64,000 nucleotides of DNA from Variovorax paradoxus NBRC 15149. Lineage in GTDB: Bacteria > Pseudomonadota > Gammaproteobacteria > Burkholderiales > Burkholderiaceae_C. Position 1 is the first letter of the stretch. Every line of letters starts with the position of its first letter. The stretch lies in contig NZ_BCUT01000001.1 in assembly GCF_001591365.1 (NCBI RefSeq), positions 1,674,001-1,738,000 of the forward strand, in the 5' to 3' direction. The position numbers and the translations under genes were made by a program. The notes beneath the pieces are model-generated. The model worked only from the letters and a program-made list of their open reading frames with translations. It ran no database searches and was not told the DNA's origin. This document shows, in pieces, positions 27,555 through 38,372 of this stretch.

Positions 27555-30470
27555 ATGCAAACAGCCCTGAACACCCCATCGACCTCGCGTGCCGTTCCCT
27601 CCACGCCCACGCAGCAGCAGCGCGACACCGCTGGCTCGCCCGCCGGACAGAACCTCGCGCACTACCAGATCATCCGCCGCAACGGCGCCGTGGTTCCCTT
27701 CGAACCCAACAAGATCGCCATCGCGATGATGAAAGCCTTCCTGGCCGTGCACGGCACCCAGGGCGCGGCTTCGGCCAGCGTGCGCGAAACGGTCGACGCG
27801 CTCACGCAAGGCGTGATCCGCGCCATGGTGCGTTCGCGTCCGGGCGGCGGCACCTTCCACATCGAAGACGTGCAGGACCAGGTCGAACTCGGCCTGATGC
27901 GCGGCGGCCACCACGAGATCGCGCGCGCCTACGTGCTCTACCGCGAGCGCCGCACCCAAGAGCGTTCCAAGCAGGTCGAGCAGGAAGCACCCGCCACGCC
28001 CACGCTGCACGTGCTGGACAACGGCGAACGCGTCGCGCTCGACCTGAACCAGCTCAAGGGCCTGATCGAATCGGCCTGCGAAAACCTGGGCGACAGCATC
28101 ACCGCCGCGCCGATCGTCGCCGAGACCATGCGCAACCTGTACGACGGCGTGCCGCTCGACGAGGTCTACAAGGCCTCGATCCTGGCGGCCCGCACGCTGA
28201 TCGAAAAAGACCCCGACTACACCTTCGCGACCGCCCGCCTGCTGCTGCACACGATCTTCAAGGAGATCATCGGCCGCGAAGTGATGCCCGCCGAGCGCGC
28301 CACCGCCTACGCCGACTACTTCCCGCAGTTCATCAAGAAGGGCGTCGAGAACGACCTGCTCGACGAGAAGCTGCTGCAGTACGACCTGCCGCGCCTGGGC
28401 GCCGCGCTCAAGGCCGAACGCGACAACCAGTTCGACTACCTCGGCCTGCAAACGCTGTACGACCGCTACTTCCTGCACGTGCGCAAGTCGCGCATCGAAC
28501 TGCCGCAGGCCTTCTTCATGCGCGTGGCCATGGGCCTGTCGCTCGGCGAAATCGACCGCGAGGCCCGCGCCATCGAGTTCTACGAGGTGCTGTCGTCCTT
28601 CGACTTCATGTCGAGCACGCCCACCCTGTTCAACGCCGGCACGCTGCGCTCGCAGCTGTCCAGCTGCTACCTGACCACCGTGCCCGACGACCTGGACGGC
28701 ATCTACGAATCGATCAAGGAAAACGCGCTGCTCTCCAAGTTCGCGGGCGGCCTGGGCAACGACTGGACCCGCGTGCGCGCGCTCGGCAGCCACATCAAGG
28801 GCACCAACGGCGAATCGCAGGGCGTGGTGCCCTTCCTCAAGGTGGTCAACGACACGGCCGTGGCCGTGAACCAGGGCGGCAAGCGCAAGGGCGCCGTCTG
28901 CACGTACCTGGAAACCTGGCACCTCGACATCGAGGAGTTCCTGGAACTGCGCAAGAACACCGGCGACGACCGCCGCCGCACGCACGACATGAACACCGCC
29001 AACTGGATCCCCGACCTCTTCATGCGCCGCGTGATGGAAAAGGGCACCTGGACGCTGTTCTCGCCCTCCAACGTGCCCGACCTGCACGACCTGTTCGGCG
29101 CCGACTTCGAGAAGGCGTATGTCGCCTACGAAGAAAAGGCCGCGCGCGGCGAGATCAAGCCTGCCCGCACCATCCAGGCCTCGGACCTGTGGCGCAAGAT
29201 GCTCACGATGCTGTTCGAGACCGGCCATCCCTGGATCACGTTCAAGGACGCCTGCAACGTGCGCTCGCCGCAGCAGCACGCCGGCGTGGTGCACTCGTCG
29301 AACCTGTGCACCGAGATCACGCTGAACACCAGCGACACCGAAACCGCCGTCTGCAACCTGGGTTCGGTGAACCTGCTGCAGCACCTGAAGGACGGCAAGG
29401 TCGACCAGGAAAAGCTCAAGCGCACCATCTCGACCGCGATGCGCATGCTCGACAACGTGATCGACATCAACTACTACGCCGTGAAGAAGGCGCGCGACTC
29501 GAACCTGCGCCACCGCCCGGTCGGCCTGGGCCTGATGGGCTTCCAGGACGCGCTGTACGAACTGCGCATTCCCTACGCTTCGCAGGAAGCCGTGCAGTTT
29601 GCCGACGAGTCGATGGAAGCCATCTGCTACCACGCCTACTGGGCCTCGACCGAGCTGGCCCGCGAACGCGGCAAGTACTCGAGCTACAAGGGCTCGCTGT
29701 GGGACAAGGGGATCCTTCCGATCGACACGCTCGACCTGCTCGAAAAAGCCCGCGGCGGCTACGCCGAAGTGGACCGCTCGGCCACGCTCGACTGGGAGGC
29801 CCTGCGCCAGAAGATCAAGGCCGACGGCATGCGCAATTCCAACTGCGTGGCCATCGCCCCGACCGCGACCATCTCGAACATCATCGGCGTCGACGCTTCC
29901 ATCGAGCCCTGCTTCGGCAACCTCTCGGTCAAGTCGAACCTGTCGGGCGAATTCACCGTCATCAACCACTACCTGGTGCGCGACCTGAAGCGCCTGGGCC
30001 TGTGGGACGACGTGATGGTGATGGACCTGAAGCACTTCGACGGTTCGCTGCGTCCGATCGACCGCGTGCCGCAGGACGTGAAGGCGCTCTACGCCACCGC
30101 GTTCGAAGTCGAGACCACCTGGCTGGTCGAAGCCGCAGCGCGCCGCCAGAAGTGGATCGACCAGGCGCAGTCGCTCAACATCTACATGGCCGGCGCATCG
30201 GGCAAGAAGCTCGACGACACCTACAAGCTCGCATGGCTGCGCGGCCTGAAGACCACCTACTACCTGCGCACGCAGAGCGCGACGCACGCCGAGAAATCCA
30301 CCGTGCAGTCGGGCCGCCTCAACGCGGTGTCGTCGGGCAGCGATGCCTCTTCGGGCATGAGCGCACTCGAAGCCGCAGCTGCCGCAGCGAAGGCGCAGAT
30401 GAGTGCAATGCCTGCCACCGACATCGCGTTCTGCGGCGTCGACGATCCGACTTGCGAAGCATGCCAATGA
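27555..30470 (+). CDS. nrdA: Class Ia ribonucleoside-diphosphate reductase, alpha subunit
   Basis: NrdA reduces ribonucleoside diphosphates to the deoxy forms. The 971-residue protein is longer than E. coli NrdA (761). A Ser/Thr/Gln-rich extension of about 40 residues is followed by an ATP-cone (IIRRNGAVVPFEPNKIAIAM) that senses dATP. The active-site cysteines lie in SSCYLTTV, NLCTEITL and AVCNLGSVNL, and the redox-transfer pair is at the very C-terminus, PTCEACQ. The ATG has a GAGAGGAAG ribosome site. nrdB follows after a structured 178-bp gap. Confidence 0.96.
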   Translation: MQTALNTPSTSRAVPSTPTQQQRDTAGSPAGQNLAHYQIIRRNGAVVPFEPNKIAIAMMKAFLAVHGTQGAASASVRETVDALTQGVIRAMVRSRPGGGTFHIEDVQDQVELGLMRGGHHEIARAYVLYRERRTQERSKQVEQEAPATPTLHVLDNGERVALDLNQLKGLIESACENLGDSITAAPIVAETMRNLYDGVPLDEVYKASILAARTLIEKDPDYTFATARLLLHTIFKEIIGREVMPAERATAYADYFPQFIKKGVENDLLDEKLLQYDLPRLGAALKAERDNQFDYLGLQTLYDRYFLHVRKSRIELPQAFFMRVAMGLSLGEIDREARAIEFYEVLSSFDFMSSTPTLFNAGTLRSQLSSCYLTTVPDDLDGIYESIKENALLSKFAGGLGNDWTRVRALGSHIKGTNGESQGVVPFLKVVNDTAVAVNQGGKRKGAVCTYLETWHLDIEEFLELRKNTGDDRRRTHDMNTANWIPDLFMRRVMEKGTWTLFSPSNVPDLHDLFGADFEKAYVAYEEKAARGEIKPARTIQASDLWRKMLTMLFETGHPWITFKDACNVRSPQQHAGVVHSSNLCTEITLNTSDTETAVCNLGSVNLLQHLKDGKVDQEKLKRTISTAMRMLDNVIDINYYAVKKARDSNLRHRPVGLGLMGFQDALYELRIPYASQEAVQFADESMEAICYHAYWASTELARERGKYSSYKGSLWDKGILPIDTLDLLEKARGGYAEVDRSATLDWEALRQKIKADGMRNSNCVAIAPTATISNIIGVDASIEPCFGNLSVKSNLSGEFTVINHYLVRDLKRLGLWDDVMVMDLKHFDGSLRPIDRVPQDVKALYATAFEVETTWLVEAAARRQKWIDQAQSLNIYMAGASGKKLDDTYKLAWLRGLKTTYYLRTQSATHAEKSTVQSGRLNAVSSGSDASSGMSALEAAAAAAKAQMSAMPATDIAFCGVDDPTCEACQ

Positions 30471-30494
30471 CGCGCGAGTGAAGCGAGAGAGGTG

Positions 30495-30554
30495 CATGCA
30501 CGACGCGCGGACCCTCAGTCGATCACGGCATCGACTGACATCGCGCGATGCATG
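30495..30554 (+). other. Nested inverted repeats in the nrdA-nrdB gap
   Basis: An apical hairpin has a perfect 9-bp stem TCAGTCGAT/ATCGACTGA with a 6-base loop (30515-30538). It is enclosed by further complementary arms: CGCGCG (30504-30509 with 30542-30547) and CATGCA/TGCATG (30495-30500 with 30549-30554). No T-run follows, so it is not a classical terminator. It could stabilise the upstream mRNA end, attenuate readthrough or mark processing between nrdA and nrdB. Confidence 0.6.
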
Positions 30555-30648
30555 AGAGCAACATAACAACCACATAAATGGAGCGCGACGTGAACGAGCA
30601 CTTTGCAACTCACATCGTTGCTCCGATAATTGAGCATTGGATTTTTCT

Positions 30649-31824
30649 ATGTTGACCTGGGACGAAGAAGTCAAGCCCTCCTTATCAAAGGATATGCAAC
30701 AAGGATTGCAGCAACACCACGCATCGACCAGCGGCCTGTCCGCAGGCCGACCGGTGGATGCTCCGACTTCGTCGATTGCACAACAGCCCGTGGCACCCGC
30801 CGCGGCGCAGCGCGTCAAGGCTTCCGACAAGCGCATCATCAACGGCCAGACCGACGTCAACCAGCTGGTGCCGTTCAAGTACAAGTGGGCCTGGGAAAAA
30901 TACCTCGCCACCTGCGCCAACCACTGGATGCCGCAAGAAGTGAACATGACGCGCGACATCGCGCTCTGGAAAGACCCGAACGGCCTGACCGAAGACGAGC
31001 GCCGCATCGTCAAGCGCAACCTCGGCTTCTTCGTGACCGCCGACTCGCTGGCCGCCAACAACATCGTGCTGGGCACCTACCGCCACATCACGGCGCCCGA
31101 ATGCCGCCAGTTCCTGCTGCGCCAGGCCTTCGAGGAAGCGATCCACACGCACGCCTACCAGTACATCGTCGAGTCGCTCGGCCTGGACGAGAGCGAGATC
31201 TTCAACGCCTACAACGAAGTGCCGTCGATCCGCGAGAAGGACCAGTTCCTGATCCCGTTCATCGACGCCATCAGCGACCCGAACTTCAAGACCGGCACGC
31301 ACGAGACCGACCAGACCCTGCTCAAGTCGCTCATCGTGTTCGCCTGCCTGATGGAGGGCCTGTTCTTCTACGTCGGCTTCACGCAGATCCTTGCGCTCGG
31401 CCGCCAGAACAAGATGACCGGCGCCGCCGAGCAGTACCAGTACATCCTGCGCGACGAGTCGATGCACTGCAATTTCGGCATCGACCTGATCAACCAGCTC
31501 AAGCTCGAGAACCCCGGCCTCTGGACCCCCGAGTTCAAGGCCGAGATCAAGGCCCTCTTCCTGAAGGCCGTCGAGCTCGAGTACAAATACGCCGAAGACA
31601 CCATGCCGCGTGGCGTGCTCGGCATGAACGCCTCCATGTTCAAGGGCTACCTGCGCTACATCGCCAACCGGCGCGCGCAGCAGATCGGCCTCGAAACGCT
31701 CTTCCCGAACGAGGAAAACCCGTTCCCCTGGATGAGCGAAATGATTGACCTGAAGAAAGAGCGCAATTTCTTCGAAACCCGCGTGATCGAATACCAGTCG
31801 GGTGGTGCGCTCTCCTGGGATTGA
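30649..31824 (+). CDS. nrdB: Class Ia ribonucleoside-diphosphate reductase, beta subunit
   Basis: NrdB carries the di-iron-tyrosyl radical that activates NrdA. The 391-residue protein has metal ligands in TADSLAANN, in [15 protein letters not shown] (Glu, His and the radical Tyr are all present), and in [13 protein letters not shown] Gln/Ser/Pro-rich N-terminal extension of about 45 residues precedes the core. The radical Tyr argues for class Ia rather than Ic. The ATG was chosen over an upstream in-frame TTG. Confidence 0.95.
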   Translation: MLTWDEEVKPSLSKDMQQGLQQHHASTSGLSAGRPVDAPTSSIAQQPVAPAAAQRVKASDKRIINGQTDVNQLVPFKYKWAWEKYLATCANHWMPQEVNMTRDIALWKDPNGLTEDERRIVKRNLGFFVTADSLAANNIVLGTYRHITAPECRQFLLRQAFEEAIHTHAYQYIVESLGLDESEIFNAYNEVPSIREKDQFLIPFIDAISDPNFKTGTHETDQTLLKSLIVFACLMEGLFFYVGFTQILALGRQNKMTGAAEQYQYILRDESMHCNFGIDLINQLKLENPGLWTPEFKAEIKALFLKAVELEYKYAEDTMPRGVLGMNASMFKGYLRYIANRRAQQIGLETLFPNEENPFPWMSEMIDLKKERNFFETRVIEYQSGGALSWD

Positions 31825-32024
31825 ATCGAATCTTTCGACAAGAATTAATGAATTCAAGAATTGCCCTTGCCACCGATCGCGCCGAAGAGCGCGGCATGGA
31901 CGAGGGCTCAGGTGTTCATGGTGCTGGAGCTCAGATTCCAACGCCATGGATCGCTTCACGCTACCAACGTGCGTGGAGTGCTTCAATAGGTTGATTTTTT
32001 CAACTTGATCAAGGAGAAATAGAA

Positions 32025-32549
32025 ATGGCAACTGCAAAGAAAGCGCCGGCTAAGAAAGCCGCTGCAAAGAAGGCTCCGGCAAAGAAGGTCGCGGCCGCTA
32101 AGAAGGCTCCCGCCAAGAAGGTAGCTGCGAAGAAGGCTCCGGCCAAGAAGGTCGCAGCGAAGAAGGTAGCCGCCAAGAAGGCGCCTGCGAAGAAGGTAGC
32201 CGCCAAGAAGGCAGCTCCGGCAAAGAAGGCCGCTGCCAAGAAGGCTCCGGCGAAGAAGGCCGCAGCGAAGAAGGCTCCTGCCAAGAAGGCGGCGGCGAAG
32301 AAGGCTCCGGCAAAGAAGGCCGCTGCCAAGAAGGCCCCTGCGAAGAAGGCTGCCGCCAAGAAGGCTCCTGCCAAAAAGGCTGCGGCCAAGAAAGCCGCGA
32401 AAAAGCCCGCTGCCAAGCCTGCCGCTGCTGCCAAGAAGCCTGCTGCCAAGAAGGCTGCCAAGGCTCCTGCCGTAGCGCCTGCTCCTGCTGCGCAAACGAC
32501 GCTGAACCCCCAGGCAGCTTGGCCGTTTCCGACGGCCAGCAAGCCCTGA
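32025..32549 (+). CDS. Histone H1-like DNA-binding protein with Lys/Ala repeats
   Basis: A 174-residue protein consisting largely of imperfect [13 protein letters not shown] units from residue 3 to about 150, then a neutral Ala/Pro tail ending WPFPTASKP. Such proteins resemble the C-terminal tail of eukaryotic histone H1 and bind DNA non-specifically (for example BpH1 of Bordetella and HctB of chlamydiae). Repeat number usually varies between strains. An AAGGAG ribosome site precedes the ATG, and a small hairpin GTTGA-TTTTT-TCAAC lies just upstream. A strong terminator follows. Confidence 0.9.
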   Translation: MATAKKAPAKKAAAKKAPAKKVAAAKKAPAKKVAAKKAPAKKVAAKKVAAKKAPAKKVAAKKAAPAKKAAAKKAPAKKAAAKKAPAKKAAAKKAPAKKAAAKKAPAKKAAAKKAPAKKAAAKKAAKKPAAKPAAAAKKPAAKKAAKAPAVAPAPAAQTTLNPQAAWPFPTASKP

Positions 32550-32572
32550 GTCTGCTCAGCGGCCTTGACGGC

Positions 32573-32608
32573 AAAAAACCCGGCACCTCACGGTGCCGGG
32601 TTTTTTTT
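32573..32608. terminator. Bidirectional intrinsic terminator after the H1-like gene
   Basis: A perfect 9-bp stem CCCGGCACC/GGTGCCGGG with loop TCAC is flanked by an A-run on the left and eight Ts on the right. It can terminate the H1-like gene on plus and the convergent adenosine kinase gene on minus. Confidence 0.93.
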
Positions 32609-32631
32609 ATGGGCGCCTGCCAGCGGGTGGC

Positions 32632-33534
32632 TCAGAGGCCCAGCGCCTTCAGGTCGATCTGGTAGTTCTGCGGCCCGCGCTGCGCGATCTTGAGCGCACC
32701 GATGCGGTTGCCGAGCGCCGCGCACTGCGCAAGCGGCCATTCCTTTTCGAGGCCGAATAGCAGCGCGCCGCGCCAGGCATCGCCGCAACCGGTGGGCTCG
32801 ACCACCGCCGTCGGCGTCACGCCCGGCACATGCTCGCGCTCGCCGTCGATCCAGACCTCGCAGCCTTCCGCCGCCAGCGTGACGACCAGGCCGCGCACGC
32901 GCTTCGAGATCTCGGCCAGGCTCCAGCCGGTGCGCTGCGACAGCATCTTGCCTTCGTAGTCGTTGACGACGACCCAGCTCGCCAGGTCGACGAAGTGCTT
33001 GAGCGCCTCGCCGTCGAACATCGGCAGGCCCTGGCCCGGATCGAACACGAACGGAATGCCGGCCGCGGCGAACTGCTCCGCATGCTGCAGCATTGCCTCG
33101 CGGCCGTCGGGCGCGATGATGCCGACGCGGATGTCTTCGCGCGCGGCGATCTTCGTGAGGTGCGCCTGCTGCATCGCACCGGGGTGGAACGCGGTGATCT
33201 GGTTGTTGTCGACGTCGTTCATGATCATCGCCTGCGCGGTGAAGGTGTCGTCGAGCTGGCGCACGAACTCGGTGCTGATGCCCAGCATGCGCATGCGCTC
33301 CAGGTAGTCGGCGCCGTCGCTGCCGAGGGTGGCCATCGGCAGCGCGGTGCCGCCCAGCGCATTGAGGCTGTAGGCGATGTTGCCGGCACAGCCGCCGAAG
33401 TCGCGCCGCAGGCCCGGCACGAGGAACGACACATTGAGGATGTGCAGCTGGTCCGGAAGGATCTGGTCGGCGAACCGGCCCTCGAAGGTCATGATGGTGT
33501 CGAACGCGAGGGAACCGCAAATCACTGCTGCCAT
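32632..33534 (-). CDS. PfkB-family carbohydrate kinase, probable adenosine kinase
   Basis: A 300-residue ribokinase-fold kinase. MAAVICGSLAFDTIM and the glycine-rich FGGCAGNIAYSL form the substrate-binding N-terminal region, and VEPTGCGDAWRGALL is the anion-hole/catalytic-Asp motif. Similar betaproteobacterial proteins are annotated as adenosine kinases, but sugar kinases share the fold, so the substrate is provisional. The start ATG was preferred over an upstream in-frame one that adds 31 residues without family similarity. It is the last gene of the minus-strand run from accB. Confidence 0.82.
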   Translation of the reverse strand: MAAVICGSLAFDTIMTFEGRFADQILPDQLHILNVSFLVPGLRRDFGGCAGNIAYSLNALGGTALPMATLGSDGADYLERMRMLGISTEFVRQLDDTFTAQAMIMNDVDNNQITAFHPGAMQQAHLTKIAAREDIRVGIIAPDGREAMLQHAEQFAAAGIPFVFDPGQGLPMFDGEALKHFVDLASWVVVNDYEGKMLSQRTGWSLAEISKRVRGLVVTLAAEGCEVWIDGEREHVPGVTPTAVVEPTGCGDAWRGALLFGLEKEWPLAQCAALGNRIGALKIAQRGPQNYQIDLKALGL

Positions 33535-33592
33535 GGGTGAGCCGTTGGGTAGGAATGGGTGGATGAATGAAAAGGCGGGCGCGAGCCAGGCC

Positions 33593-34936
33593 TCAAGGAT
33601 AGAACGCTTCGACGCGGTAGCCTGCAATGGGCGGCAGCGCGGCCGCCTCCGCTGCCGACAAGCTCATCGGCAATGACGCGGCCTGGTCGGAGCGCGCCGC
33701 AAGCACCGCCGGTGCGCCATAGTCCGCCGCCATCAGCACGCGTCGCACCACGGCGCGCTCCTGCGTGTCGAGCAATGAAAGCTCGATGGCCGGCATGGCC
33801 AGGGGAACGGCCGCGCCATTGCGCAGCGTGAAGCTGAGCCGGTAGTCGCTGTTGCCGGTTTTTTCGCGCGCGAAGGCCGCGCCCTCGATCACGATGTCGC
33901 CGATCTGCCGCAGCGCGGTGAGCTCGCAGCCGGTCACGCGGCACAGGCCCGCGAATGCGGGACGCAGGTTCGGCTGGCGCGCAACGATGCCGTCGCGTTC
34001 GTGGCGCAGGACCTGCACGACCAGAAGCAGGACGGCAAGCACGGCCAGCAGCCAGAGCCAGCGCCGCACCCCGGGCCGCTGCCAGGCACCCGCGGCGCCA
34101 TGGGCCGGGTTCTCGTTGCCGTCGGAAAAAGGAAGCCGCTCCGAATCTTCCGCATCGCCGCGGACCGACGGCAGAGGCGAAGGGAGCAGGCCCGGCTCGG
34201 GCTCGCTCGCCTCCCGCACCATCGAGGCTGACATCTTTGCGGCGGCGCGCTCGTCGCGCGCCTTGGCGCTCGCGATCTTGGCCGACTTGATGCGGGCCCG
34301 GCGCAGCGCCTTTTGCATCTGCACCTGGTCGCGGTCTTGTTCGGGCGCGTGCTTTTCGTCTTCCTCGCTGGCCGTTGCCGCCATCTCGCGCGCCTTGAGG
34401 CGCAGGGCCGGCAACGGCGGCGCGGGCGGCGGCGGCGGCGAAGGCGGGGCCGCCAGATTCAGGTCGATGTTCGGAAACGGCGGCAGCGAACTCGCCGGCG
34501 GCCGCCATTCGGGCTCGTTGGCTTCGAAGTCGGTCCACAGCTCGTCGGCGACGATGCCGTGTGCCGGCAAGGCGAAGGTGGGCGCGGGCGTGGAGACAGG
34601 TGCCGATGCAGGCACGGGCTCCGGTGTTGGCGGCGGCTCGGCCTCGGAAGCCGCAGCCTCCGGCGGTTCGCGATCCTCGGGTTCGTCGTCGAAGAAATCC
34701 GCCTCTTCGATCGCATCGGAGGAGGACGGCGGCTCGGTCGGCGCGGCGGGTGCCGGCGCGGGTGGAGGGGCAGCGCTCGCGGCCGGCGGGCCATCGGGTG
34801 CCTCGTGCAGGTCGAGCGTGGCGTCGAACACGTGGCTGCAGCGTCCGCAGCGCACCCAGCCATCCGAAATGCGAAGCTGGTCACGCACCACCTTGAAGGT
34901 GGTGGCACAGGCGGGGCAGCGCGTGACGAGGCTCAT
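33593..34936 (-). CDS. Zinc-ribbon and DUF3426 domain membrane protein
   Basis: A 447-residue protein. The N-terminus carries an MJ0042-type zinc ribbon (C7, C10, C30, C33 in RCPAC and RCGRC), followed by some 250 residues of acidic, Pro/Ala-rich low-complexity sequence. A single membrane helix (RRWLWLLAVLAVLLLVVQVL) follows, then a C-terminal DUF3426 domain outside the membrane. The zinc ribbon would be cytoplasmic. Function is unknown; the gene regularly follows prmA in betaproteobacteria. Confidence 0.85.
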   Translation of the reverse strand: MSLVTRCPACATTFKVVRDQLRISDGWVRCGRCSHVFDATLDLHEAPDGPPAASAAPPPAPAPAAPTEPPSSSDAIEEADFFDDEPEDREPPEAAASEAEPPPTPEPVPASAPVSTPAPTFALPAHGIVADELWTDFEANEPEWRPPASSLPPFPNIDLNLAAPPSPPPPPAPPLPALRLKAREMAATASEEDEKHAPEQDRDQVQMQKALRRARIKSAKIASAKARDERAAAKMSASMVREASEPEPGLLPSPLPSVRGDAEDSERLPFSDGNENPAHGAAGAWQRPGVRRWLWLLAVLAVLLLVVQVLRHERDGIVARQPNLRPAFAGLCRVTGCELTALRQIGDIVIEGAAFAREKTGNSDYRLSFTLRNGAAVPLAMPAIELSLLDTQERAVVRRVLMAADYGAPAVLAARSDQAASLPMSLSAAEAAALPPIAGYRVEAFYP

Positions 34937-35009
34937 GACGGGGCGATTGTAGGGTTGGGCCCCCGCCGCGCCAGTGGGATCAAACGCGAAACGGCAGGCG
35001 CGTGCGTCC

Positions 35010-35894
35010 TCAGCAGCGCGCCGTCATGAGGATCCAGCCGTCCTCGCTGTCGCTGACTTCGAGCGCGGCATAAGGCGCATAGGCTTCCTTCAGCTCGTCG
35101 GCCTGGCGCTCGAGGATGCCGGCCAGCACCAGCGATCCACCGGGCGCCACGTGGCTGCGCAGCAGTGGCGCAAGCACCTTGAGTGGCGTGGCCAGGATGT
35201 TGGCCAGCACGGTGCCGTAGTTGCCCTTGGCCGCTTCGGGCAGGCCGGCGTTCAGGCGCACGCCGTTGGCTTCGGCGTTGAGGCGGGTCGACGACACTGC
35301 CGCCTCGTCGATGTCGACGGCATCGATGTCGGTCGCGCCGAACTTCGCCGCGCCAATGGCCAGGATGCCGGAGCCGCAGCCGTAGTCGAGCACGCGCTGG
35401 CCGGCGAACGAACCCTGCCTTGCGATCCAGCGCAGGCACATGCGCGTGGTGGGATGGGTGCCGGTGCCAAAGGCCAGCCCCGGGTCGAGCCGCATCACCT
35501 GCCTTGCCTGCGCGGGCGGCTCATGCCAGGTGGGCACGATCCAGAATTCGGGCGTGATCTCGACCGGCGCGAACTGCGATTGCGTGAGCCGCACCCAGTC
35601 CTGCTCGGGCACCGGTGCCACGCCGAGCACCGCGCAGCCTTCGAAGAAGTCCTGCAGCGCAAGCACCGACGCCGCCTCTTTCGCAAGCGCTTCATCGGCA
35701 AACAGCGCAATCACGCGCGAACGCTGCCAGCCTTCCTTGGGCGGCGGCATGCCGGGCTCGCCGAACAGCGCCTGCTCGGCATCGGTCTGCGCATCGGCGT
35801 CTTCCACCGACACGCTCAGCGCATCGAGTGCGTCGAGCGCGTCGCTGACCGTTTCGACCCGGTCTTCCGGCGCCATCAGGCGAAGTTCGAACAT
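35010..35894 (-). CDS. prmA: Ribosomal protein L11 methyltransferase
   Basis: PrmA trimethylates several amino groups of ribosomal protein L11. The 294-residue length is normal. An N-terminal substrate-recognition domain is followed by DPGLAFGTGTHPTTRMCL and the SAM-binding motif VLDYGCGSGILAIGA, with NILATPL as the post-motif NxxxxPL signature. It starts 16 bp after accC, the classic accB-accC-prmA arrangement. Confidence 0.95.
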   Translation of the reverse strand: MFELRLMAPEDRVETVSDALDALDALSVSVEDADAQTDAEQALFGEPGMPPPKEGWQRSRVIALFADEALAKEAASVLALQDFFEGCAVLGVAPVPEQDWVRLTQSQFAPVEITPEFWIVPTWHEPPAQARQVMRLDPGLAFGTGTHPTTRMCLRWIARQGSFAGQRVLDYGCGSGILAIGAAKFGATDIDAVDIDEAAVSSTRLNAEANGVRLNAGLPEAAKGNYGTVLANILATPLKVLAPLLRSHVAPGGSLVLAGILERQADELKEAYAPYAALEVSDSEDGWILMTARC

Positions 35895-35910
35895 GGCGTC
35901 GTTTCGTGGG

Positions 35911-37260
<1,350 letters not shown>

Positions 37261-37262
37261 GG

Positions 37263-37724
37263 TCACTCGATGATGAACAGTGGCTGGCCGTATTCGACCG
37301 CCTGACCGTTTTCGCCGAGGATCTGGGTGATCGTGCCGGACTTGTCAGCTTCGATTTCGTTGAGGATCTTCATCGCTTCGATGATGCAGACCGTGTCGCC
37401 CTCGTTGACCTTGCTGCCGATCTCGACGAAGGCCGGGGCACCCGGGCTGGAAGAGCGGTAGAAAGTACCCACCATCGGCGACTTGATCGCATGGCCGGCG
37501 GGTGCCGCTTCAGGTGCGGGGGCGCTGGGAAGCGCGGGTGCCGCCGGTGCGCCGGCGGCAGGAGCAGCAGCGGGTGCAGCCGCCACGGTCTGTACATATT
37601 GCACCGGGGCAGCGCCGCCGCCCTTGACGATGCGAACCTTGCCTTCGGTTTCAGTGATTTCCAGTTCGGAAATATTGGATTCCGACACCAAATCGATCAG
37701 TGTCTTGAGTTTGCGCAGATCCAT
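37263..37724 (-). CDS. accB: Acetyl-CoA carboxylase, biotin carboxyl carrier protein
   Basis: AccB carries the biotin between the carboxylase and transferase halves of acetyl-CoA carboxylase. The 153-residue protein has an N-terminal dimerisation segment, an Ala/Pro linker (about 48-78) and the biotinyl domain. The acceptor is K119 in [11 protein letters not shown]; the usual EAMKMM is EAMKIL here, which keeps the modified lysine. A 21-bp dyad lies 45 bp upstream of the start. Confidence 0.96.
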   Translation of the reverse strand: MDLRKLKTLIDLVSESNISELEITETEGKVRIVKGGGAAPVQYVQTVAAAPAAAPAAGAPAAPALPSAPAPEAAPAGHAIKSPMVGTFYRSSSPGAPAFVEIGSKVNEGDTVCIIEAMKILNEIEADKSGTITQILGENGQAVEYGQPLFIIE

Positions 37725-37768
37725 GGAGCTCCAGTGCCGACTTTGCCGGTCAATAGGATGTAACTTGT

Positions 37769-37789
37769 CTGAAAATCGGTGATTTTCAG
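37769..37789. promoter_or_regulatory. Perfect dyad upstream of accB
   Basis: CTGAAAATC-GGT-GATTTTCAG is a perfect 9-bp inverted repeat around a 3-bp centre. It sits 45-65 bp upstream of the accB ATG, where a promoter would be expected, and no T-run follows on either side. A dimeric regulator site is more likely than a terminator. No known fatty-acid regulator motif is recognised with confidence. Confidence 0.5.
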
Positions 37790-37823
37790 CGATTGGCGGC
37801 TAATGCCGAGTGTGTATCTGATT

Positions 37824-38372
37824 CTAACCGTGAACCAGTTCACGCCGCCAAGCGTCCAGGTCGGCCGCTTCGAGCTTGCCCATTTTACGGGCCGCCACTT
37901 CGCCCGTGCCGTTCAGGACCAGCGTGAACGGCAACCCGCCGCCCGTGTTGCCGAGATTCTTGACCAGCTCCGTGCCCTGCAGGCCGGCCAGGCCCGTGGG
38001 GTAGCTGACCGGCGTCTTCTGCAGGAACTTGCGCACCGCGCTCGGCTGATCGATGGCCAAACCCACGACTTGCCAGCCGTTCGCGCCATTTTCGCGGAAG
38101 AAGCGGTCGATCATCGGCATTTCTTCGACGCACGGCGGACACCACGTGGCCCAGAAGTTGAGCAGCAGCGGTTTGCCGCGCAAATCGGAAAACACCAGTT
38201 CGCCACCTTCCGGCCGCTCGAAGCGCTGCGCCCAGAAGCTCGCGGCCAGCACTTCGCCCTTCGGGCTGCTGCTGCCGCGCTCACGCCACCATGCGCCGCC
38301 CAGTCCGGCCGCAGCGGCCGCGACCGCCACGCCGCCATAAAGGAGGCCTCGCCGTGTGGGCGAAGAAGTCAT
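37824..38372 (-). CDS. TlpA-family membrane-anchored thioredoxin
   Basis: A 182-residue thiol-disulfide protein. The N-terminus TRRGLLYGGVAVAAAAAG is a hydrophobic signal or anchor with a twin-arginine pair. The thioredoxin domain has the redox motif WCPPC (C78/C81) and the cis-Pro region GGLPFTLVLN. Such proteins reduce periplasmic disulfides, for example in cytochrome c maturation. Its ATG directly abuts the stop of the upstream conserved gene (TGAATG), so the two are coupled. Confidence 0.87.
   Translation of the reverse strand: MTSSPTRRGLLYGGVAVAAAAAGLGGAWWRERGSSSPKGEVLAASFWAQRFERPEGGELVFSDLRGKPLLLNFWATWCPPCVEEMPMIDRFFRENGANGWQVVGLAIDQPSAVRKFLQKTPVSYPTGLAGLQGTELVKNLGNTGGGLPFTLVLNGTGEVAARKMGKLEAADLDAWRRELVHG

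Noticed and set aside
27453..31076. An open frame of 1,207 codons on the minus strand, opposite nrdA and nrdB
   Set aside because: It mirrors the high third-position GC of nrdAB, has no recognisable domain and crosses the nrdA promoter region.
32025..32480. Short tandem DNA repeats suggesting a CRISPR or minisatellite
   Set aside because: The periodicity comes from AAKK-type codons in an intact reading frame; there are no unique spacers.
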